A stretch of DNA of 64,000 nt from Halalkalibacter urbisdiaboli (GCF_002156385.1 NZ_MVJM01000004.1:1533-65532), one strand, 5' to 3'; positions 24,067 to 34,940 are shown, numbered from the stretch's first letter. The notes: generated by a model from the sequence alone, not told the origin. Numbers and translations are program-made.

Positions 24067-24948
24067 ATGTCTAGTCAAAATCCATTTGAAAGCGTGCAAA
24101 ACAACGGTCAGCCGCCGCAAGCCCAACAAAAGCAGCCTGGGCTTGAGTCTGAAATGAAGCCAGCACCTATTTTTGATGATCCTACCTATGTAGGAAGTGG
24201 CAAGCTTAAAAATAAAGTCGCTTTAATTACGGGAGGAGATAGCGGAATTGGTCGTGCTGTTGCAATTGCTTATGCAAAAGAGGGGGCCAATGTTAGTATT
24301 GTCTATCTTGATGAGCATGATGATGCACAAAAAACAAAAGAGCTTGTTGAAGGATACGGCGTTCAATGCTTATTAATTAGCGGCGATGTTGGAGAAGAAT
24401 CCTTTTGCTATGAAGCGGTTAAAAAGACAGTCGATACCTTTAATAAGCTCGATATTCTTGTTAACAATGCTGCTGAACAGCATTATCAAGAAAAAATCGA
24501 AAACATTACATCTGAGCAGCTTCACCGTACATTCAAAACAAACATCTATTCCTATTTTTACTTTATTCAAGCCGCTATGCCCCATTTACAAAAAGGAAGC
24601 TCGATTATTAACACAGCTTCAATCGTTGCATACAAAGGTCAGCCTGTCTTAATGGACTATTCAGCAACTAAAGGTGCCATCGTTGCCCTTACCCGCTCAT
24701 TATCAGAAAATATTGTTTCAAAGGGCATTCGTGTGAATGGTGTTGCACCAGGACCAATATGGACACCACTTATTCCCGCATCCTTTCCGGCTAATCAGGT
24801 CGCAAACTTCGGTACAGACACACCGATGGGCAGACCAGGACAGCCGGCCGAGCTTGCTCCATCTTATGTCTATCTGGCTTCAAATGATTCAACGTACGTA
24901 TCGGGACAAATTCTACACGTAAACGGTGGGAACATCGTAAACGGCTAA
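24067..24948 (+). CDS. SDR family oxidoreductase (YdaD/YhdF general stress type)
   Basis: A 293-aa short-chain dehydrogenase. A polar glutamine- and proline-rich N-terminal extension of about 45 aa precedes the Rossmann core, as in B. subtilis YdaD/YhdF. The cofactor motif is TGGDSGIGRAVAIAYAKEGA, then NNAAEQ, the catalytic serine in NTASIVAYKG, YxxxK in DYSATKGA, and the PG motif in VNGVAPGPIWTPL. The substrate is unknown. ATG at 24067 has AAGGGAG upstream. Relatives belong to the sigma-B regulon, but I see no sigma-B promoter here. Confidence 0.93.
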   Translation: MSSQNPFESVQNNGQPPQAQQKQPGLESEMKPAPIFDDPTYVGSGKLKNKVALITGGDSGIGRAVAIAYAKEGANVSIVYLDEHDDAQKTKELVEGYGVQCLLISGDVGEESFCYEAVKKTVDTFNKLDILVNNAAEQHYQEKIENITSEQLHRTFKTNIYSYFYFIQAAMPHLQKGSSIINTASIVAYKGQPVLMDYSATKGAIVALTRSLSENIVSKGIRVNGVAPGPIWTPLIPASFPANQVANFGTDTPMGRPGQPAELAPSYVYLASNDSTYVSGQILHVNGGNIVNG

Positions 24949-24960
24949 TATTAGAGCCAA

Positions 24961-25010
24961 GAAAAAAGGGCTATCCCAAATGCTCAACTTTTTTGGGATA
25001 CCCTTCTTTT
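24961..25010. terminator. Bidirectional terminator
   Basis: AAGGGCTATCCCAAA ... TTTGGGATACCCTT stem with one mismatch between the convergent SDR and chemoreceptor genes. Confidence 0.7.
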
Positions 25011-25013
25011 CTA

Positions 25014-26480
25014 CTACGTCAATAATCTTTGTGTTTGGACAGCAGTCTCTTGTAAGTCCGCTGCAATTTGTTGATTATCGTCATTTAGATTTTCAATCGT
25101 TGCAGAAATTTGCTCCATACTTGCTGTCTCTTCTTCTATTATTGCTGCCAATTCAGCGGTTGCTTCTTCTACGATTTTTGACTGTGCCTCGGTTTTTCCT
25201 GTTAGCATGTCAACAACACTAAATTTCTCAGCTACACTCTCAAGGGCTTGAGTTAACTGACTAAAATAATCGGAAACAGTTGTCGCCATCTCAACACTTT
25301 TATTCATCTGCTCTTTACTTGCTTCCATGTTTTCAATAGCCGTTGCATTTGCCTCGTTTACTTCATCTAAATTACTCGTTATTTTTTTCGTTGTTTCACT
25401 CGTCACATCAGCAAGCTTTCGAATTTCATCTGCTACGACAGAAAACCCTCTGCCTGCCTCCCCAGCACGTGCTGCTTCAATCGATGCATTTAACGCAAGT
25501 AAATTTGTTTGTTCCGTAATTCCACGAATGCTATCGGCAAAATCATTCGTTTCATTAATCTTATTTGTAAGAGTAATAAACGTTTGATTTAATTGTTTCA
25601 TCACCTGTTGAAGCGATAACATATCCTCAGAAAGAAAATGCGCTTGCTCCGATCCTTGTGTAGACAAATCTTTCGCTACCTTCGTTTCTTCTTGCACCTC
25701 TTTCGAAGCATGATGAAGCTCCAGCATCCCTTTCAATGTCTCACTTGAACTCTCGACAATTTCTTGTACTCGCTCACTTTGATTTGTGCTCGCAGAAGAC
25801 ATTTCTTGGATAGCAACCTTTATTTCCTTCTGTGCTGTCAAATTATTTTGTACTTGGTTATTAACCGTCGTAAGCTTGCTTCCAATTTCCCCAACACTAC
25901 TCTCAAGGTTTAAACGATTTCGTTCATTAACTTCCGCAGCATTTGTTAATTCTAATAACATTTGCTCAATTTGATTAACTTGCTTTTTATTTAGCTTAAT
26001 TAGCCCTATTAACATAAGATTAAACAGAACAAAAACAATCATCACAGTCGGAAAGTTTTCAGTAATAACATCGACTTTCGGCTCCATCTGTAAATGATTA
26101 AATATAATAGCGGATAAACCAAGTCCACTTCCATAAAAGTAAACTTTCCACGTATAATAACCAGCTGAAAATAACACGAGAAGAAAAATGATAAACGTCA
26201 TTGCTAAACTTCCATTTAAAAAGGCAATTGAACCAATAGATAAAGAAAAAGCTATCGATAAAAAGAAGTACCCGAAAAGCTTATCTAACTTTTTCGATTT
26301 CAGAAAAAAATAACCACATGCAATGATCGCAATTTCACTCGCATAAATGTAGGTATGTATCGTATTTTCAACTAGTATTGCTCTTATAAGCCCTAACAAC
26401 AATGAAATTGAAAATGTAATCATAATAAGTTTATTTTTACTTTGTAAGTCACTTACCCTAATCTGTTCAATGGTATTCAT
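25014..26480 (-). CDS. Methyl-accepting chemotaxis protein with membrane-embedded N-terminus
   Basis: A 488-aa chemoreceptor. The N-terminus has about six membrane helices (about residues 18-165) and no extracellular sensor domain. It then has a cytoplasmic signalling domain with the hairpin tip [43 protein letters not shown] as the unmistakable signature. The input is thus within the membrane or cytoplasmic side. No HAMP domain is clear. The gene is alone, between a terminator and a divergent Gfo/Idh gene. Confidence 0.93.
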   Translation of the reverse strand: MNTIEQIRVSDLQSKNKLIMITFSISLLLGLIRAILVENTIHTYIYASEIAIIACGYFFLKSKKLDKLFGYFFLSIAFSLSIGSIAFLNGSLAMTFIIFLLVLFSAGYYTWKVYFYGSGLGLSAIIFNHLQMEPKVDVITENFPTVMIVFVLFNLMLIGLIKLNKKQVNQIEQMLLELTNAAEVNERNRLNLESSVGEIGSKLTTVNNQVQNNLTAQKEIKVAIQEMSSASTNQSERVQEIVESSSETLKGMLELHHASKEVQEETKVAKDLSTQGSEQAHFLSEDMLSLQQVMKQLNQTFITLTNKINETNDFADSIRGITEQTNLLALNASIEAARAGEAGRGFSVVADEIRKLADVTSETTKKITSNLDEVNEANATAIENMEASKEQMNKSVEMATTVSDYFSQLTQALESVAEKFSVVDMLTGKTEAQSKIVEEATAELAAIIEEETASMEQISATIENLNDDNQQIAADLQETAVQTQRLLT

Positions 26481-26683
26481 TTTTCCGCTCCTTCAAGTTG
26501 TTAATATCTATATCTTAATCACAAAATCGACAACATTCAACGTTTTTTGACAAAATACTTGTATGAATGTTTCTTCCAACTTATTTTTGAGTAAGATAAC
26601 GTTTTTATTTTTGAAAACCTCATTTTTCGTTTATGCTTAACCTACATACTTTTTTCAATCATTGTTTAATAGGGGAGGAAAAA

Positions 26684-27673
26684 ATGATACGCTTTTGTGT
26701 AATCGGAACAAACTGGATAACCGAATCATTTATTGCAGCAGCTAGCCAGATTCCTGACTTTGAATTATCTGCTGTTTATTCACGAACAGAGGAACAAGCA
26801 AGAAAATTCGCTGAGAAATACGAAGTACAAACCACCTACACAGATTTACAAGAGATGGCGCACAGCTCCTTCATCGATGCGGTCTATATTGCAAGTCCAA
26901 ATTCCTTACATGCTGAACAAGCCATTCTACTTATGAACCATGGCAAACATATTATCTGTGAAAAACCGGCAGCATCTAATACTAGAGAGTGGAAACAAAT
27001 GGTTGACACAGCTAAACGAAATCGCGTCGTATTAATGGAAGCACTAAAAACGACACTTCTGCCAAACTTTAACGTCATTAAAGAGAATCTCGCTAAAATT
27101 GGAACCGTTCGTCGGTACGTTGCAAACTATTGCCAGTACTCATCACGATACGACGCCTATAAGGCTGGTACCGTTCTAAATGCTTTTAATCCAGCATTTT
27201 CAAATGGTGCGTTAATGGATATTGGTGTTTATTGCCTCTATCCTTTAGTTGTTTTATTCGGAAGACCGTTAGAAATGAAAGCTACTGCACTGCTACTTGA
27301 CTCCGGCGTTGATGGTGAGGGAAGCATCCTCCTAAAATATGACGATAAAGAAGCCGTTGTATCCTATTCAAAAATAACAAATTCATCTATTCCTTCTGAG
27401 ATACAGGGTGAGGAGGGAAGTATTCTCATTCACAATCTAAATCAGCTTGAAAAGATTGAACTGCACTACAAAAATGGAACCGTTGAAGATCTTACTCAAC
27501 AACAAGAGGACAACACAATGTATTATGAGGCAAAAGAATTTATTGATCTCATTAAAACGAATAGATTGGAATCGTCAATTAATAGCCATGCCCATTCCAT
27601 GCTTACACTAGAAATAATGGATGAGGCTAGAAAACAAATTGGTCTTGTATTTCCAAATGACCTAAAATCCTAA
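26684..27673 (+). CDS. Gfo/Idh/MocA family oxidoreductase
   Basis: A 329-aa NAD(P)-dependent oxidoreductase. The Rossmann start is MIRFCVIGTNWITESFIAAA, with the glycine pattern degenerate, then VYIASPNSLHAEQA and the signature HIICEKPAAS. The C-terminal alpha/beta domain has GALMDIGVYCLYPL. The substrate, probably a sugar or inositol derivative, cannot be told. The ATG at 26684 has AGGGGAGG upstream; a longer frame from 26633 is rejected. Confidence 0.9.
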   Translation: MIRFCVIGTNWITESFIAAASQIPDFELSAVYSRTEEQARKFAEKYEVQTTYTDLQEMAHSSFIDAVYIASPNSLHAEQAILLMNHGKHIICEKPAASNTREWKQMVDTAKRNRVVLMEALKTTLLPNFNVIKENLAKIGTVRRYVANYCQYSSRYDAYKAGTVLNAFNPAFSNGALMDIGVYCLYPLVVLFGRPLEMKATALLLDSGVDGEGSILLKYDDKEAVVSYSKITNSSIPSEIQGEEGSILIHNLNQLEKIELHYKNGTVEDLTQQQEDNTMYYEAKEFIDLIKTNRLESSINSHAHSMLTLEIMDEARKQIGLVFPNDLKS

Positions 27674-27752
27674 ATACGTTCCTTACTTTAATAGCGCTAC
27701 AATGCCATTTTGTTGAAATTGCACTCTCTAACATACCGTAACTTTTTATCAA

Positions 27753-27791
27753 GGGCAGTGAAAAAGGGAAACCCACCCTTTTTCACTGCCC
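27753..27791 (+). terminator. Terminator after the Gfo/Idh gene
   Basis: GGGCAGTGAAAAAGGG ... CCCTTTTTCACTGCCC, a 16-bp perfect stem. Confidence 0.8.
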
Positions 27792-27891
27792 TCCTTTTTA
27801 TCCCTTACTCAGTTAACAAATATCTACATTTTTGTTAACTACCTTTACAAAGAGTGTATAATGAAGTTAACAAATAATAGGGGGCGTAGTT

Positions 27892-28671
27892 ATGAAAGTA
27901 ACGAAGCAAGATAGTTGGAATGCTCATTTGTATGATGATAAGCATATGTTCGTTACAAAATTTGGTGAATATTTATTCGATGTGTTAGAGCCTAAAAAAG
28001 GAGAATCTATTTTAGATGTTGGTTGTGGTACAGGTGATTTAGCCGCCAAAATTGCAGAAACAGGAGCAGAAGTAGTCGGAATTGATTATTCAACAAATAT
28101 GATTCAGCAAGCACAACAAAAATATCCTCACATCTCTTTTCTTGTAGAAGATGCAGCTTCCCTACCATTTGTACAACAATTTGATGCAGTATTTTCAAAT
28201 GCTGCCCTGCATTGGATGAAGCAACCTGAGCACGTTCTTCAATCCATTTTTCAAGCACTAAAGCCGGGAGGGCGCTTTGTTGCTGAATTTGGAGCAAAAG
28301 GAAACGTTCGTTTAATCTACGAAGCAGTATTCGAGCAATTTCGAAACTTAGGAATCACTTTTCCAGCCACCCGGTTCCCCTGGTATTTTCCAAGTATCGG
28401 TGAATACACATCTTTAATGGAGTCCGTTGGGTTTGAGGTTTCATTTGCCCAGCAGTTTGCCCGACCAACCCCATTACAAGGCGAGCATGGATTAAGAAAC
28501 TGGCTAACTATGTTTGCATCTAGTTTATTTGAAGGATTAGATGAAGAACAAAAAGAGGAAATTATCAAAGCCGTTGAACTTACATTAAAACCAACTATGT
28601 TTGTAAATGAACAATGGGTTGCTGATTATCGTAGGCTTCGTGTCGTTGCAACCATACCAAATCAACAATAA
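27892..28671 (+). CDS. SAM-dependent methyltransferase (class I)
   Basis: A 259-aa methyltransferase similar to trans-aconitate or UbiE-type enzymes. Motif I is ILDVGCGTGDLAAKI, the acidic end of strand 2 is VVGIDYS, motif II is FDAVFSNAALHWM and motif III ALKPGGRFVAEFG. The substrate is unknown. AGGGGGC precedes the ATG. It is a single-gene unit bounded by terminators. Confidence 0.9.
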   Translation: MKVTKQDSWNAHLYDDKHMFVTKFGEYLFDVLEPKKGESILDVGCGTGDLAAKIAETGAEVVGIDYSTNMIQQAQQKYPHISFLVEDAASLPFVQQFDAVFSNAALHWMKQPEHVLQSIFQALKPGGRFVAEFGAKGNVRLIYEAVFEQFRNLGITFPATRFPWYFPSIGEYTSLMESVGFEVSFAQQFARPTPLQGEHGLRNWLTMFASSLFEGLDEEQKEEIIKAVELTLKPTMFVNEQWVADYRRLRVVATIPNQQ

Positions 28672-28720
28672 ACACTACGGCCTCACAATAGATTGTTTTC
28701 ATTGTGAGGCCGTAGTGTTT
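28671..28720. terminator. Bidirectional terminator
   Basis: AACACTACGGCCTCACAAT ... ATTGTGAGGCCGTAGTGTT, a 19-bp perfect inverted repeat between convergent genes. Confidence 0.88.
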
Positions 28721-28725
28721 CCTAA

Positions 28726-29718
28726 TTAGCCTTGTAATATATGATTAATCTTTTCTAATTCCTCTTGTGAAAAATCAAGATTATCTAACGCACGAACATT
28801 TTCCTCTATTTGACTTACCTTACTTGCACCTATTAAGGCTGTTGTAACTTTTCCTTCTCGTAAAACCCATGCAAGTGCCATCTGAACTAGGCTTTGCCCA
28901 CGTTCTAGAGCTAGCTCATTTAAACGCTGAACCTTGCTTACAACTTCCTCTGTAACTTGGTCTTCTTTTAAGAAACTATGATCCTTTGCCGCCCGTGAGT
29001 CTTTTGGGATCCCAGATAAATATTTATTTGTAAGTAGTCCTTGAGCAAGCGGACAAAAGGCAATTGAGCCTACCCCGTTATTAGAAAGCACATCCTGTAG
29101 ACCATCTTCAATCCAACGATTAAACATCGAGTAATTTGGTTGATGAATAAGTAATGGGGTTCCTAACTCGTTTAAAATTTTTACCGCTTTCTCAGTCTGT
29201 TCGGCACTATAACTAGAAATCCCTACATAGAGAGCCTTTCCTTGACGAACCATTAAATCTAGAGCACCCATCGTTTCCTCAAGTGGCGTATTAGGATCTG
29301 GACGATGCGAATAAAAAATATCAACATAATCAAGTCCCATACGTTTTAAGCTTTGATCTAAACTCGCCATTAAGTATTTTTTCGAGCCCCAATCACCGTA
29401 AGGGCCATCCCACATATGGTAGCCTGCCTTTGAGGAAATAACCATTTCATCCCGATAAGGAGCAAAATCTGTCTTAAGTATTTTCCCAAACATCTCCTCA
29501 GCTGATCCTGGCGGCGGGCCGTAGTTATTAGCAAGGTCAAAATGGGTAATTCCAAGATCAAAGGCGCTTCGAAGCATGGCTCTACCATTTTCAAATGAAT
29601 CGACCCCTCCAAAATTATGCCATAACCCTAATGAAATCGCTGGTAATAATAAGCCTGAATGACCACACCGGTTATACTTCATTGTTTGATATCGCTCTTT
29701 GCTAGCTAAATATGTCAT
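28726..29718 (-). CDS. Aldo/keto reductase, YghZ/Gpr type (L-glyceraldehyde 3-phosphate reductase)
   Basis: A 330-aa AKR. It follows E. coli YghZ closely from the N-terminus (LASKERYQTMKYNRCGHSGL) through LGITHFDLANNYGPPPGSAEE, LDYVDIFYSHRPDPNTPLEET and IGASKVSQIEENV. The catalytic tetrad Asp, Tyr, Lys, His is represented by HFDLANNYG, SSKAGY and FYSHR. YghZ reduces L-glyceraldehyde 3-phosphate and methylglyoxal. The full N-terminus supports the start at 29718. Confidence 0.9.
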   Translation of the reverse strand: MTYLASKERYQTMKYNRCGHSGLLLPAISLGLWHNFGGVDSFENGRAMLRSAFDLGITHFDLANNYGPPPGSAEEMFGKILKTDFAPYRDEMVISSKAGYHMWDGPYGDWGSKKYLMASLDQSLKRMGLDYVDIFYSHRPDPNTPLEETMGALDLMVRQGKALYVGISSYSAEQTEKAVKILNELGTPLLIHQPNYSMFNRWIEDGLQDVLSNNGVGSIAFCPLAQGLLTNKYLSGIPKDSRAAKDHSFLKEDQVTEEVVSKVQRLNELALERGQSLVQMALAWVLREGKVTTALIGASKVSQIEENVRALDNLDFSQEELEKINHILQG

Positions 29719-29818
29719 AGATATTCTCCTCCTTAGCTCAGCTTTATGTAACCGTTTTAATGTACCATAAAATGAGACAAAATGTTATTTATTTGATTCA
29801 ATATAAAATGTAAAAAAT

Positions 29819-29853
29819 GAGGATGACGAAAAGCTCAACCTTTTGTCATCCTC
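29819..29853 (-). terminator. Terminator after chemoreceptor gene
   Basis: GAGGATGACGAAAAG ... CTTTTGTCATCCTC hairpin just after the chemoreceptor stop codon. Confidence 0.7.
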
Positions 29854-29859
29854 TCTATT

Positions 29860-31899
29860 TTATATTTTAAATGATTTTATTTGTTTATTTGCCTCTTCAC
29901 TCATTTTTAACAATATTTCTGCTGCCTCTGCCACACTGTTCATTGCTTGAAGCTGTTCATCAGCTGAAGCACTAATTTCCTCACTAGCTGCCGCTGATTG
30001 TTGCATCCCATCTGTAATTTGATTCAATCTCAACATTATACTATCTTTCTTTTCATTCATACTTTTAATATCAGAAGAGATAAGTACCATAGAGTGAGAC
30101 ATTTCCTGGGTTACATTCGATAATTTATCAAATAACTCTTTTGTTTTTGAAACGATTGTTAATTGTTCCTCACAGGAATCCTTCATATCGTTCATAGAAG
30201 TAACGGTACTAGCAGATTCTTGCTTTACATAACCGATTTTTTCGTAAATTTGATTTGTTAGTGCGCTCGTTTGCTCAGCAAGCTTTCTTACTTCACTGGC
30301 AACAACCGCAAACCCTTTACCCTCTTCACCGGCACGTGCTGCTTCAATACTAGCATTTAATGCTAATAAGTTCGTTTGTTCTGAAATTCCTTGAATAGCG
30401 GCAATTACACTCTCAATGTTCTGGATGTATTCAGACAACTGATTGACTCTCGTTTCTGTGACCTCCGCTTGCCTTGAAGATTTTAATGACACTTGCTCTA
30501 ATATTTCCATTTGCTCTAATCCTTGTTTATACCCACCATCCTGTACCTCCGACATTTGATTCATCGACTCAACCTGTGTGGTGAAGGTTTCGATGGATTG
30601 TGCCAACTCTATCGTGGAAAGGTTTGTTTCTTCTGTTTTTTCAGATACAACCGATGATGTTTCTGCGACGTCACGAATCGCACGATTGATTTCCTGGCTG
30701 GATGCCATTGTTTGCTCCGACGTTGAACTGAGCTGTTCAGATGATTCACGTAATTGATACATTGTCCTTCCCATTGCTGTTATTAACAGATTCATATCCT
30801 CAACCATTTTATTAAACTGCTTACCTAGCAACCCAATTTCATCATTTGACGTAATCGATATATCTGCTGTAAGGTCTCCCTCGCTTACACGTTTTATTTT
30901 TTCGGTTAGAGCTTTTAAATTTCGTGTGAGACGGTTCGAGAAAAAATAAATAATAAGTACAGCAATACCAGCTATCACAAACGTATAAACGACCATTTGA
31001 ATCATTAGATTTTGCAGTGGAGCATGAAGAACTTGATTAGGAACGGCTAATACGAGAGACCATCCAGTTGTCCCAAACTCTTCTATAAATAGTTGATGAG
31101 GTTCATTATTATATAAGCCACTCTGTACCTTCCCTAACGAAAAGGTTTCTAAGATGTTCCCCTCAAATTCGTTTGGATCAGTTATTGAAGCATTCATGAC
31201 TTTTTCATGATCAGGGTGGGCAATGTATTGTCCGTCTGATCCTATTAAAAAGGTGTAGCCATTTCCGTTTAAATTGGCTGAACCGATTAATGCTTGCAAT
31301 GTTGTTAAATCAATATCCGCCGTAACGACTCCAGCTATTTCATTATTCTCATAAAACGGCATCGTTGCTGTAAGCATTGTCATTCCGCTCTCATCATCAT
31401 AATAAGGTTCTGTCCACGCAGTATCATCAATTTCTGAGACGCCTAGCTGATACCAATCAGTACTTGGGTAATCATAGGCAGGGTCTTCATATGCATCTGT
31501 AAAAACTGCGTGTTCCCCGTCCTTATATACGTAAGGGCCTACGTATCTTTTTTCACTATCATATTTAAACGGTTCATACCAAACCCCTGCTCCTAACGTT
31601 TCTTCATTGCTCCAAATAATTGTTTCTAACACTTCCTGCATATCCTTCTCGCTAATCGTTGGAGACATAACTGTCATAAATGATGACAGAGACTCAACAA
31701 TACGTTGATGACCTAGAAATTGTTTTTCAATAGATTCAACGATTTCTCCGCTTCTTGCTTCCATCGCTTCATTTAATGCCTTCTCTAATTCAGCTTTCGA
31801 AATTAAAAAAGAACTTATCGCTAATACAAAGCCGGATAGCAAGATAAGTGGAATAAAAATAATAAGTAGCTTCTTTTTTAATGTACTAGTCTTTCTCAT
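29860..31899 (-). CDS. Methyl-accepting chemotaxis protein with dCache sensor
   Basis: A 679-aa chemoreceptor. TM1 is about 10-32. A dCache_1 extracellular domain follows at about 35-290 ([36 protein letters not shown], second lobe [19 protein letters not shown]). TM2 is about 300-322, then HAMP and the signalling domain with the tip [41 protein letters not shown]. The dCache arginine used by amino-acid receptors is not clear, so the ligand is open. ATG at 31899 has AGGAGG upstream. Confidence 0.93.
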   Translation of the reverse strand: MRKTSTLKKKLLIIFIPLILLSGFVLAISSFLISKAELEKALNEAMEARSGEIVESIEKQFLGHQRIVESLSSFMTVMSPTISEKDMQEVLETIIWSNEETLGAGVWYEPFKYDSEKRYVGPYVYKDGEHAVFTDAYEDPAYDYPSTDWYQLGVSEIDDTAWTEPYYDDESGMTMLTATMPFYENNEIAGVVTADIDLTTLQALIGSANLNGNGYTFLIGSDGQYIAHPDHEKVMNASITDPNEFEGNILETFSLGKVQSGLYNNEPHQLFIEEFGTTGWSLVLAVPNQVLHAPLQNLMIQMVVYTFVIAGIAVLIIYFFSNRLTRNLKALTEKIKRVSEGDLTADISITSNDEIGLLGKQFNKMVEDMNLLITAMGRTMYQLRESSEQLSSTSEQTMASSQEINRAIRDVAETSSVVSEKTEETNLSTIELAQSIETFTTQVESMNQMSEVQDGGYKQGLEQMEILEQVSLKSSRQAEVTETRVNQLSEYIQNIESVIAAIQGISEQTNLLALNASIEAARAGEEGKGFAVVASEVRKLAEQTSALTNQIYEKIGYVKQESASTVTSMNDMKDSCEEQLTIVSKTKELFDKLSNVTQEMSHSMVLISSDIKSMNEKKDSIMLRLNQITDGMQQSAAASEEISASADEQLQAMNSVAEAAEILLKMSEEANKQIKSFKI

Positions 31900-32020
31900 A
31901 TGAGCCTCCTCTTTTTTTAAATTATATCTTTCTATAAACAAAGAGACTCGTAGTAATTGTTACCACTTGAATGAAGACATTTATTCTCTATTACCGTTTA
32001 TTATGGTTGTGTAGTAAGAA

Positions 32021-32062
32021 AAAAACAGTGCCTATGAGTTATACACTCATAAAACACTGTTC
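32021..32062 (-). terminator. Terminator of the siderophore transport operon
   Basis: AACAGTGCCTATGAGT ... ACTCATAAAACACTGTT imperfect stem followed on the minus strand by seven Ts. Confidence 0.8.
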
Positions 32063-32072
32063 TTGTTACAGC

Positions 32073-33071
32073 TTATTCAATAACGCCATCAATTTGATTA
32101 ACCATCTCTACCACTGATACTAAACCACCACCTGATAGATACCAGAACTCTGCATCAAGGTAAATAATTTTATCATTTTGAGCTGCGTTGGTTTTGTTTA
32201 CTAACTCGTTATCAAGCACTGTTGCAGCGGAAGATTCACCGCCAATAGCTGCTCCTCTATCGATAACAAACAATAAATCTGGGTTCATTTCAGAAATATA
32301 CTCAAAAGAAACATTTTGTCCGTGCGTTGATACTTCGATGTTTTCATCAGCAGCTTGGACACCAAATACATCATGAATGATACCGTACCGAGAGTTTGAA
32401 CCATACGCACTTACACTACCGTCATTAACTAGGACAATTAAGCCTTTTTCCCCTGATGCTGCTGCTTTCTCTTGAAGGGCCTCAATTGTTTCATTAATTG
32501 CTGCTAACTCAGTCTCAACTTCTGCTTCTTTCCCAAAAATTTCCCCAAGCGTTTCCATGTTAGCTGTAAATGAGTTCATGTAATCAGCAGTATCAACATT
32601 CATATAAAGTGTAGGTGCAATTTTTGATAGCTCCTCATATGCCTCGGATTGACGGGCAGTGATAATGATGAGGCCTGGATTAATTTCACTAATTTTCTCA
32701 AAATCTGGCTCTTTTAAACTACCAATATTTTCATAAGTGGATTCTGCATACTTTGATAAATAAGACGGAATAACCCCAGCTTGAGGAACACCAGCAACCT
32801 CAACACCTAATTTGTCTAAAGAATCTAACACACCAAAATCAAAAACAACGACATTTTCAGGATTTTTAGGAACTTTAATCTCACCTAATTCATGAGTAAT
32901 TATCACATCTTCTTCAGCTACTGGCTCAGAACTCACTTCTTCTTCTCCAGCGGTTTCGACCTCAGCGTCTGTTGTTTCCTCAACTGATTCTGATGAACTT
33001 TCTTCAGCTCCGCAAGCTGCCACAACAAATGCTAATAATAATGCCATCAACAAAAATCCAAATTTCTTCAT
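32073..33071 (-). CDS. yclQ: Siderophore-binding lipoprotein (YclQ-like)
   Basis: A 332-aa lipoprotein (lipobox FVVAAC) with an acidic Ser/Glu-rich linker (about 22-60) and a FepB/FhuD-type helical-backbone binding domain (LGVEVAGVPQAGVIPSYL, INPGLIIITARQSEAYEEL, GSNSRYGIIHDVFGV). Order and sequence features match yclNOPQ, the petrobactin importer of B. subtilis. A 166-base gap with inverted repeats separates it from the ATPase gene, so its mRNA may be made or stabilised separately. Confidence 0.88.
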   Translation of the reverse strand: MKKFGFLLMALLLAFVVAACGAEESSSESVEETTDAEVETAGEEEVSSEPVAEEDVIITHELGEIKVPKNPENVVVFDFGVLDSLDKLGVEVAGVPQAGVIPSYLSKYAESTYENIGSLKEPDFEKISEINPGLIIITARQSEAYEELSKIAPTLYMNVDTADYMNSFTANMETLGEIFGKEAEVETELAAINETIEALQEKAAASGEKGLIVLVNDGSVSAYGSNSRYGIIHDVFGVQAADENIEVSTHGQNVSFEYISEMNPDLLFVIDRGAAIGGESSAATVLDNELVNKTNAAQNDKIIYLDAEFWYLSGGGLVSVVEMVNQIDGVIE

Positions 33072-33109
33072 TAAACTTCACCTCTATAAGTATTTTTTCT
33101 TTATATTAC

Positions 33110-33229
33110 ATACAGATATTTCTAGACTCTCCCACTACTGAAGCTCCTTAATGTTTCAAAGTCCACCCCTTCACCGTAGTATGTTCTCTCCAACAGTAGT
33201 GATCGTTGTCACCCAAGAACATCTGTATA
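33110..33229 (-). other. Structured intercistronic region between yclP and yclQ
   Basis: Nested inverted repeats are visible: ATACAGAT (about 33110-33117) with ATCTGTAT (about 33222-33229), and CACTACTG (33133-33140) with CAGTAGTG (33194-33201). They could fold into one long-range RNA structure before yclQ. No ORF is supported here. Confidence 0.4.
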
Positions 33230-33237
33230 TTGAAACT

Positions 33238-33996
33238 CTATGAAAAGTAAACACAAATTTTATTACAATTAATGTTTTGGATATCGATATCCATGTCATA
33301 TACATTTTTCAATATTGAACGGTCAATCATCTTATCAGTTGAACCTTCATGAATGACCTTTCCATCCTTTAGAGCAACAATATAATCGGAATAACATGAG
33401 GCAAAATTAATATCATGGATAACGATAATGACGGTTTTCCCCAATTCATCTACAAGTCTTCTTAACACCTTCATAATTTGAACGGAATGCTTCATATCTA
33501 AATTATTTAAAGGCTCATCAAGTAGAACATACTCCGTGTTTTGAGCAATAACCATTGCAATATACGCTCGTTGTCTTTGCCCACCACTTAATTGGTCGAG
33601 GTATTTATCCTGTATATCCTCAAGCTCCATATACCGAATTGCTTCATTAATATGATTCCAATCCTCTTTGTTCAATCTCCCTTGGGAATACGGAAAACGA
33701 CCGAAGCTTACTAACTCTTTTATCGTTAACCGAATATTAATATGATTTGATTGCTTTAATATCGAAATTTTCTTTGCTAATGCATTGCTTTTCGCTTCAG
33801 TAATATCAAGACCATCAATCAAGATATCACCAGAATCCTTGTCAATTAGACGGCTAACCATCGATAATACTGTACTTTTCCCTGCACCATTTGGACCAAT
33901 AAGTGAGGTGATTTTTCCTTTTGCTATTTTCATTGAAACATCTTCAACAACCTTTTTTTCACCATACTTCTTCGTCAGTTTTAAAACCTCTACCAT
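33238..33996 (-). CDS. yclP: Siderophore ABC transporter ATPase (YclP-like)
   Basis: A 252-aa FecE/FhuC-type ATPase. Walker A is GPNGAGKS, the signature is LSGGQRQRAYIAM, Walker B is YVLLDEPLNNLD, and the switch histidine is VIHDINFAS. It overlaps the upstream permease gene by 7 bases. It powers uptake of ferric siderophore with the two permeases. Confidence 0.93.
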   Translation of the reverse strand: MVEVLKLTKKYGEKKVVEDVSMKIAKGKITSLIGPNGAGKSTVLSMVSRLIDKDSGDILIDGLDITEAKSNALAKKISILKQSNHINIRLTIKELVSFGRFPYSQGRLNKEDWNHINEAIRYMELEDIQDKYLDQLSGGQRQRAYIAMVIAQNTEYVLLDEPLNNLDMKHSVQIMKVLRRLVDELGKTVIIVIHDINFASCYSDYIVALKDGKVIHEGSTDKMIDRSILKNVYDMDIDIQNINCNKICVYFS

Positions 33997-34940
33997 TTTT
34001 TACTCTCCTTTAATAGCAGATAAATAAAATACGTTCCGCCAATAAAATTGATGATGACACTTAGCGTTGTCGTAAATGTGAACACTCTTTCAACTAGTAA
34101 TAGCCCCCCAACTAAGGCAATAATACTTATTAGCATGGATCCTGGTATTAAATACTGATGCTTATACGTTTTAAAAAACTCACGAGCAAGGTTAACGACA
34201 AGCAGTCCTAAAAAGGTAATTGGACCAACTAAGGCTGTGGATATCGATACTAGAATCGCGATAACAATCAGCATTTTTTTAACGACATTGTCATAATCAA
34301 TGCCTAGGTTTATCGCTTGCTCTCTCCCAAGAGACATCACATCGAAAAACTTACTATACCGATAAACGTAAATAGCTACGACTAACGTCACAATCACAGA
34401 TAGTAGCAAAATATCTGTATTTATATTATTAAAACTAGCAAACATTCGATCTTGGACGATTAGGAACTCATTAGGATCGATAATCATTTGCATAAAAGAG
34501 GACAAACTTCCGAAAAAGCTACCCAAAATCAATCCAACTAACAGTAAAATAAAAATATTTTGGTCCCGCTTAAAAAGAAATTTATAAAGGATGGTCGAGA
34601 ACACAATCATTAATCCAACAGAGAGTGCAAAATTTACATTTTGATTATTAAACGTTAAATTTGCTGAGCCAAATACAAAAATAATAAAAGTTTGAATAAA
34701 CAGATATAACGAATCCAAACCTAATATACTCGGTGTTAAAATACGATTGTTTGTAATCGTTTGAAAAATCATCGATGAAAAGGCAATCGTCCCACCTGTT
34801 AAAATAATGGCAAGAATTTTCGTTGCACGTCTTGGTAGAACATAATCCCAATTATTACTGCTTAGCTTTATTAACAGAAACACTGCAATTAAACCTGCTG
34901 CTAAAATGGTGAGGAAAATCATTTTACGTCTATCATGCAT
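33990..34940 (-). CDS. yclO: Siderophore ABC transporter permease (YclO-like)
   Basis: A 316-aa FecCD-family permease with about nine to ten membrane helices. The LIGLILGSFFGSLSSF-type and TALVGPITFLGLLVVNLARE segments are typical, the latter being the ATPase coupling region. It overlaps yclN by 8 bases. Confidence 0.92.
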   Translation of the reverse strand: MHDRRKMIFLTILAAGLIAVFLLIKLSSNNWDYVLPRRATKILAIILTGGTIAFSSMIFQTITNNRILTPSILGLDSLYLFIQTFIIFVFGSANLTFNNQNVNFALSVGLMIVFSTILYKFLFKRDQNIFILLLVGLILGSFFGSLSSFMQMIIDPNEFLIVQDRMFASFNNINTDILLLSVIVTLVVAIYVYRYSKFFDVMSLGREQAINLGIDYDNVVKKMLIVIAILVSISTALVGPITFLGLLVVNLAREFFKTYKHQYLIPGSMLISIIALVGGLLLVERVFTFTTTLSVIINFIGGTYFIYLLLKESKKW

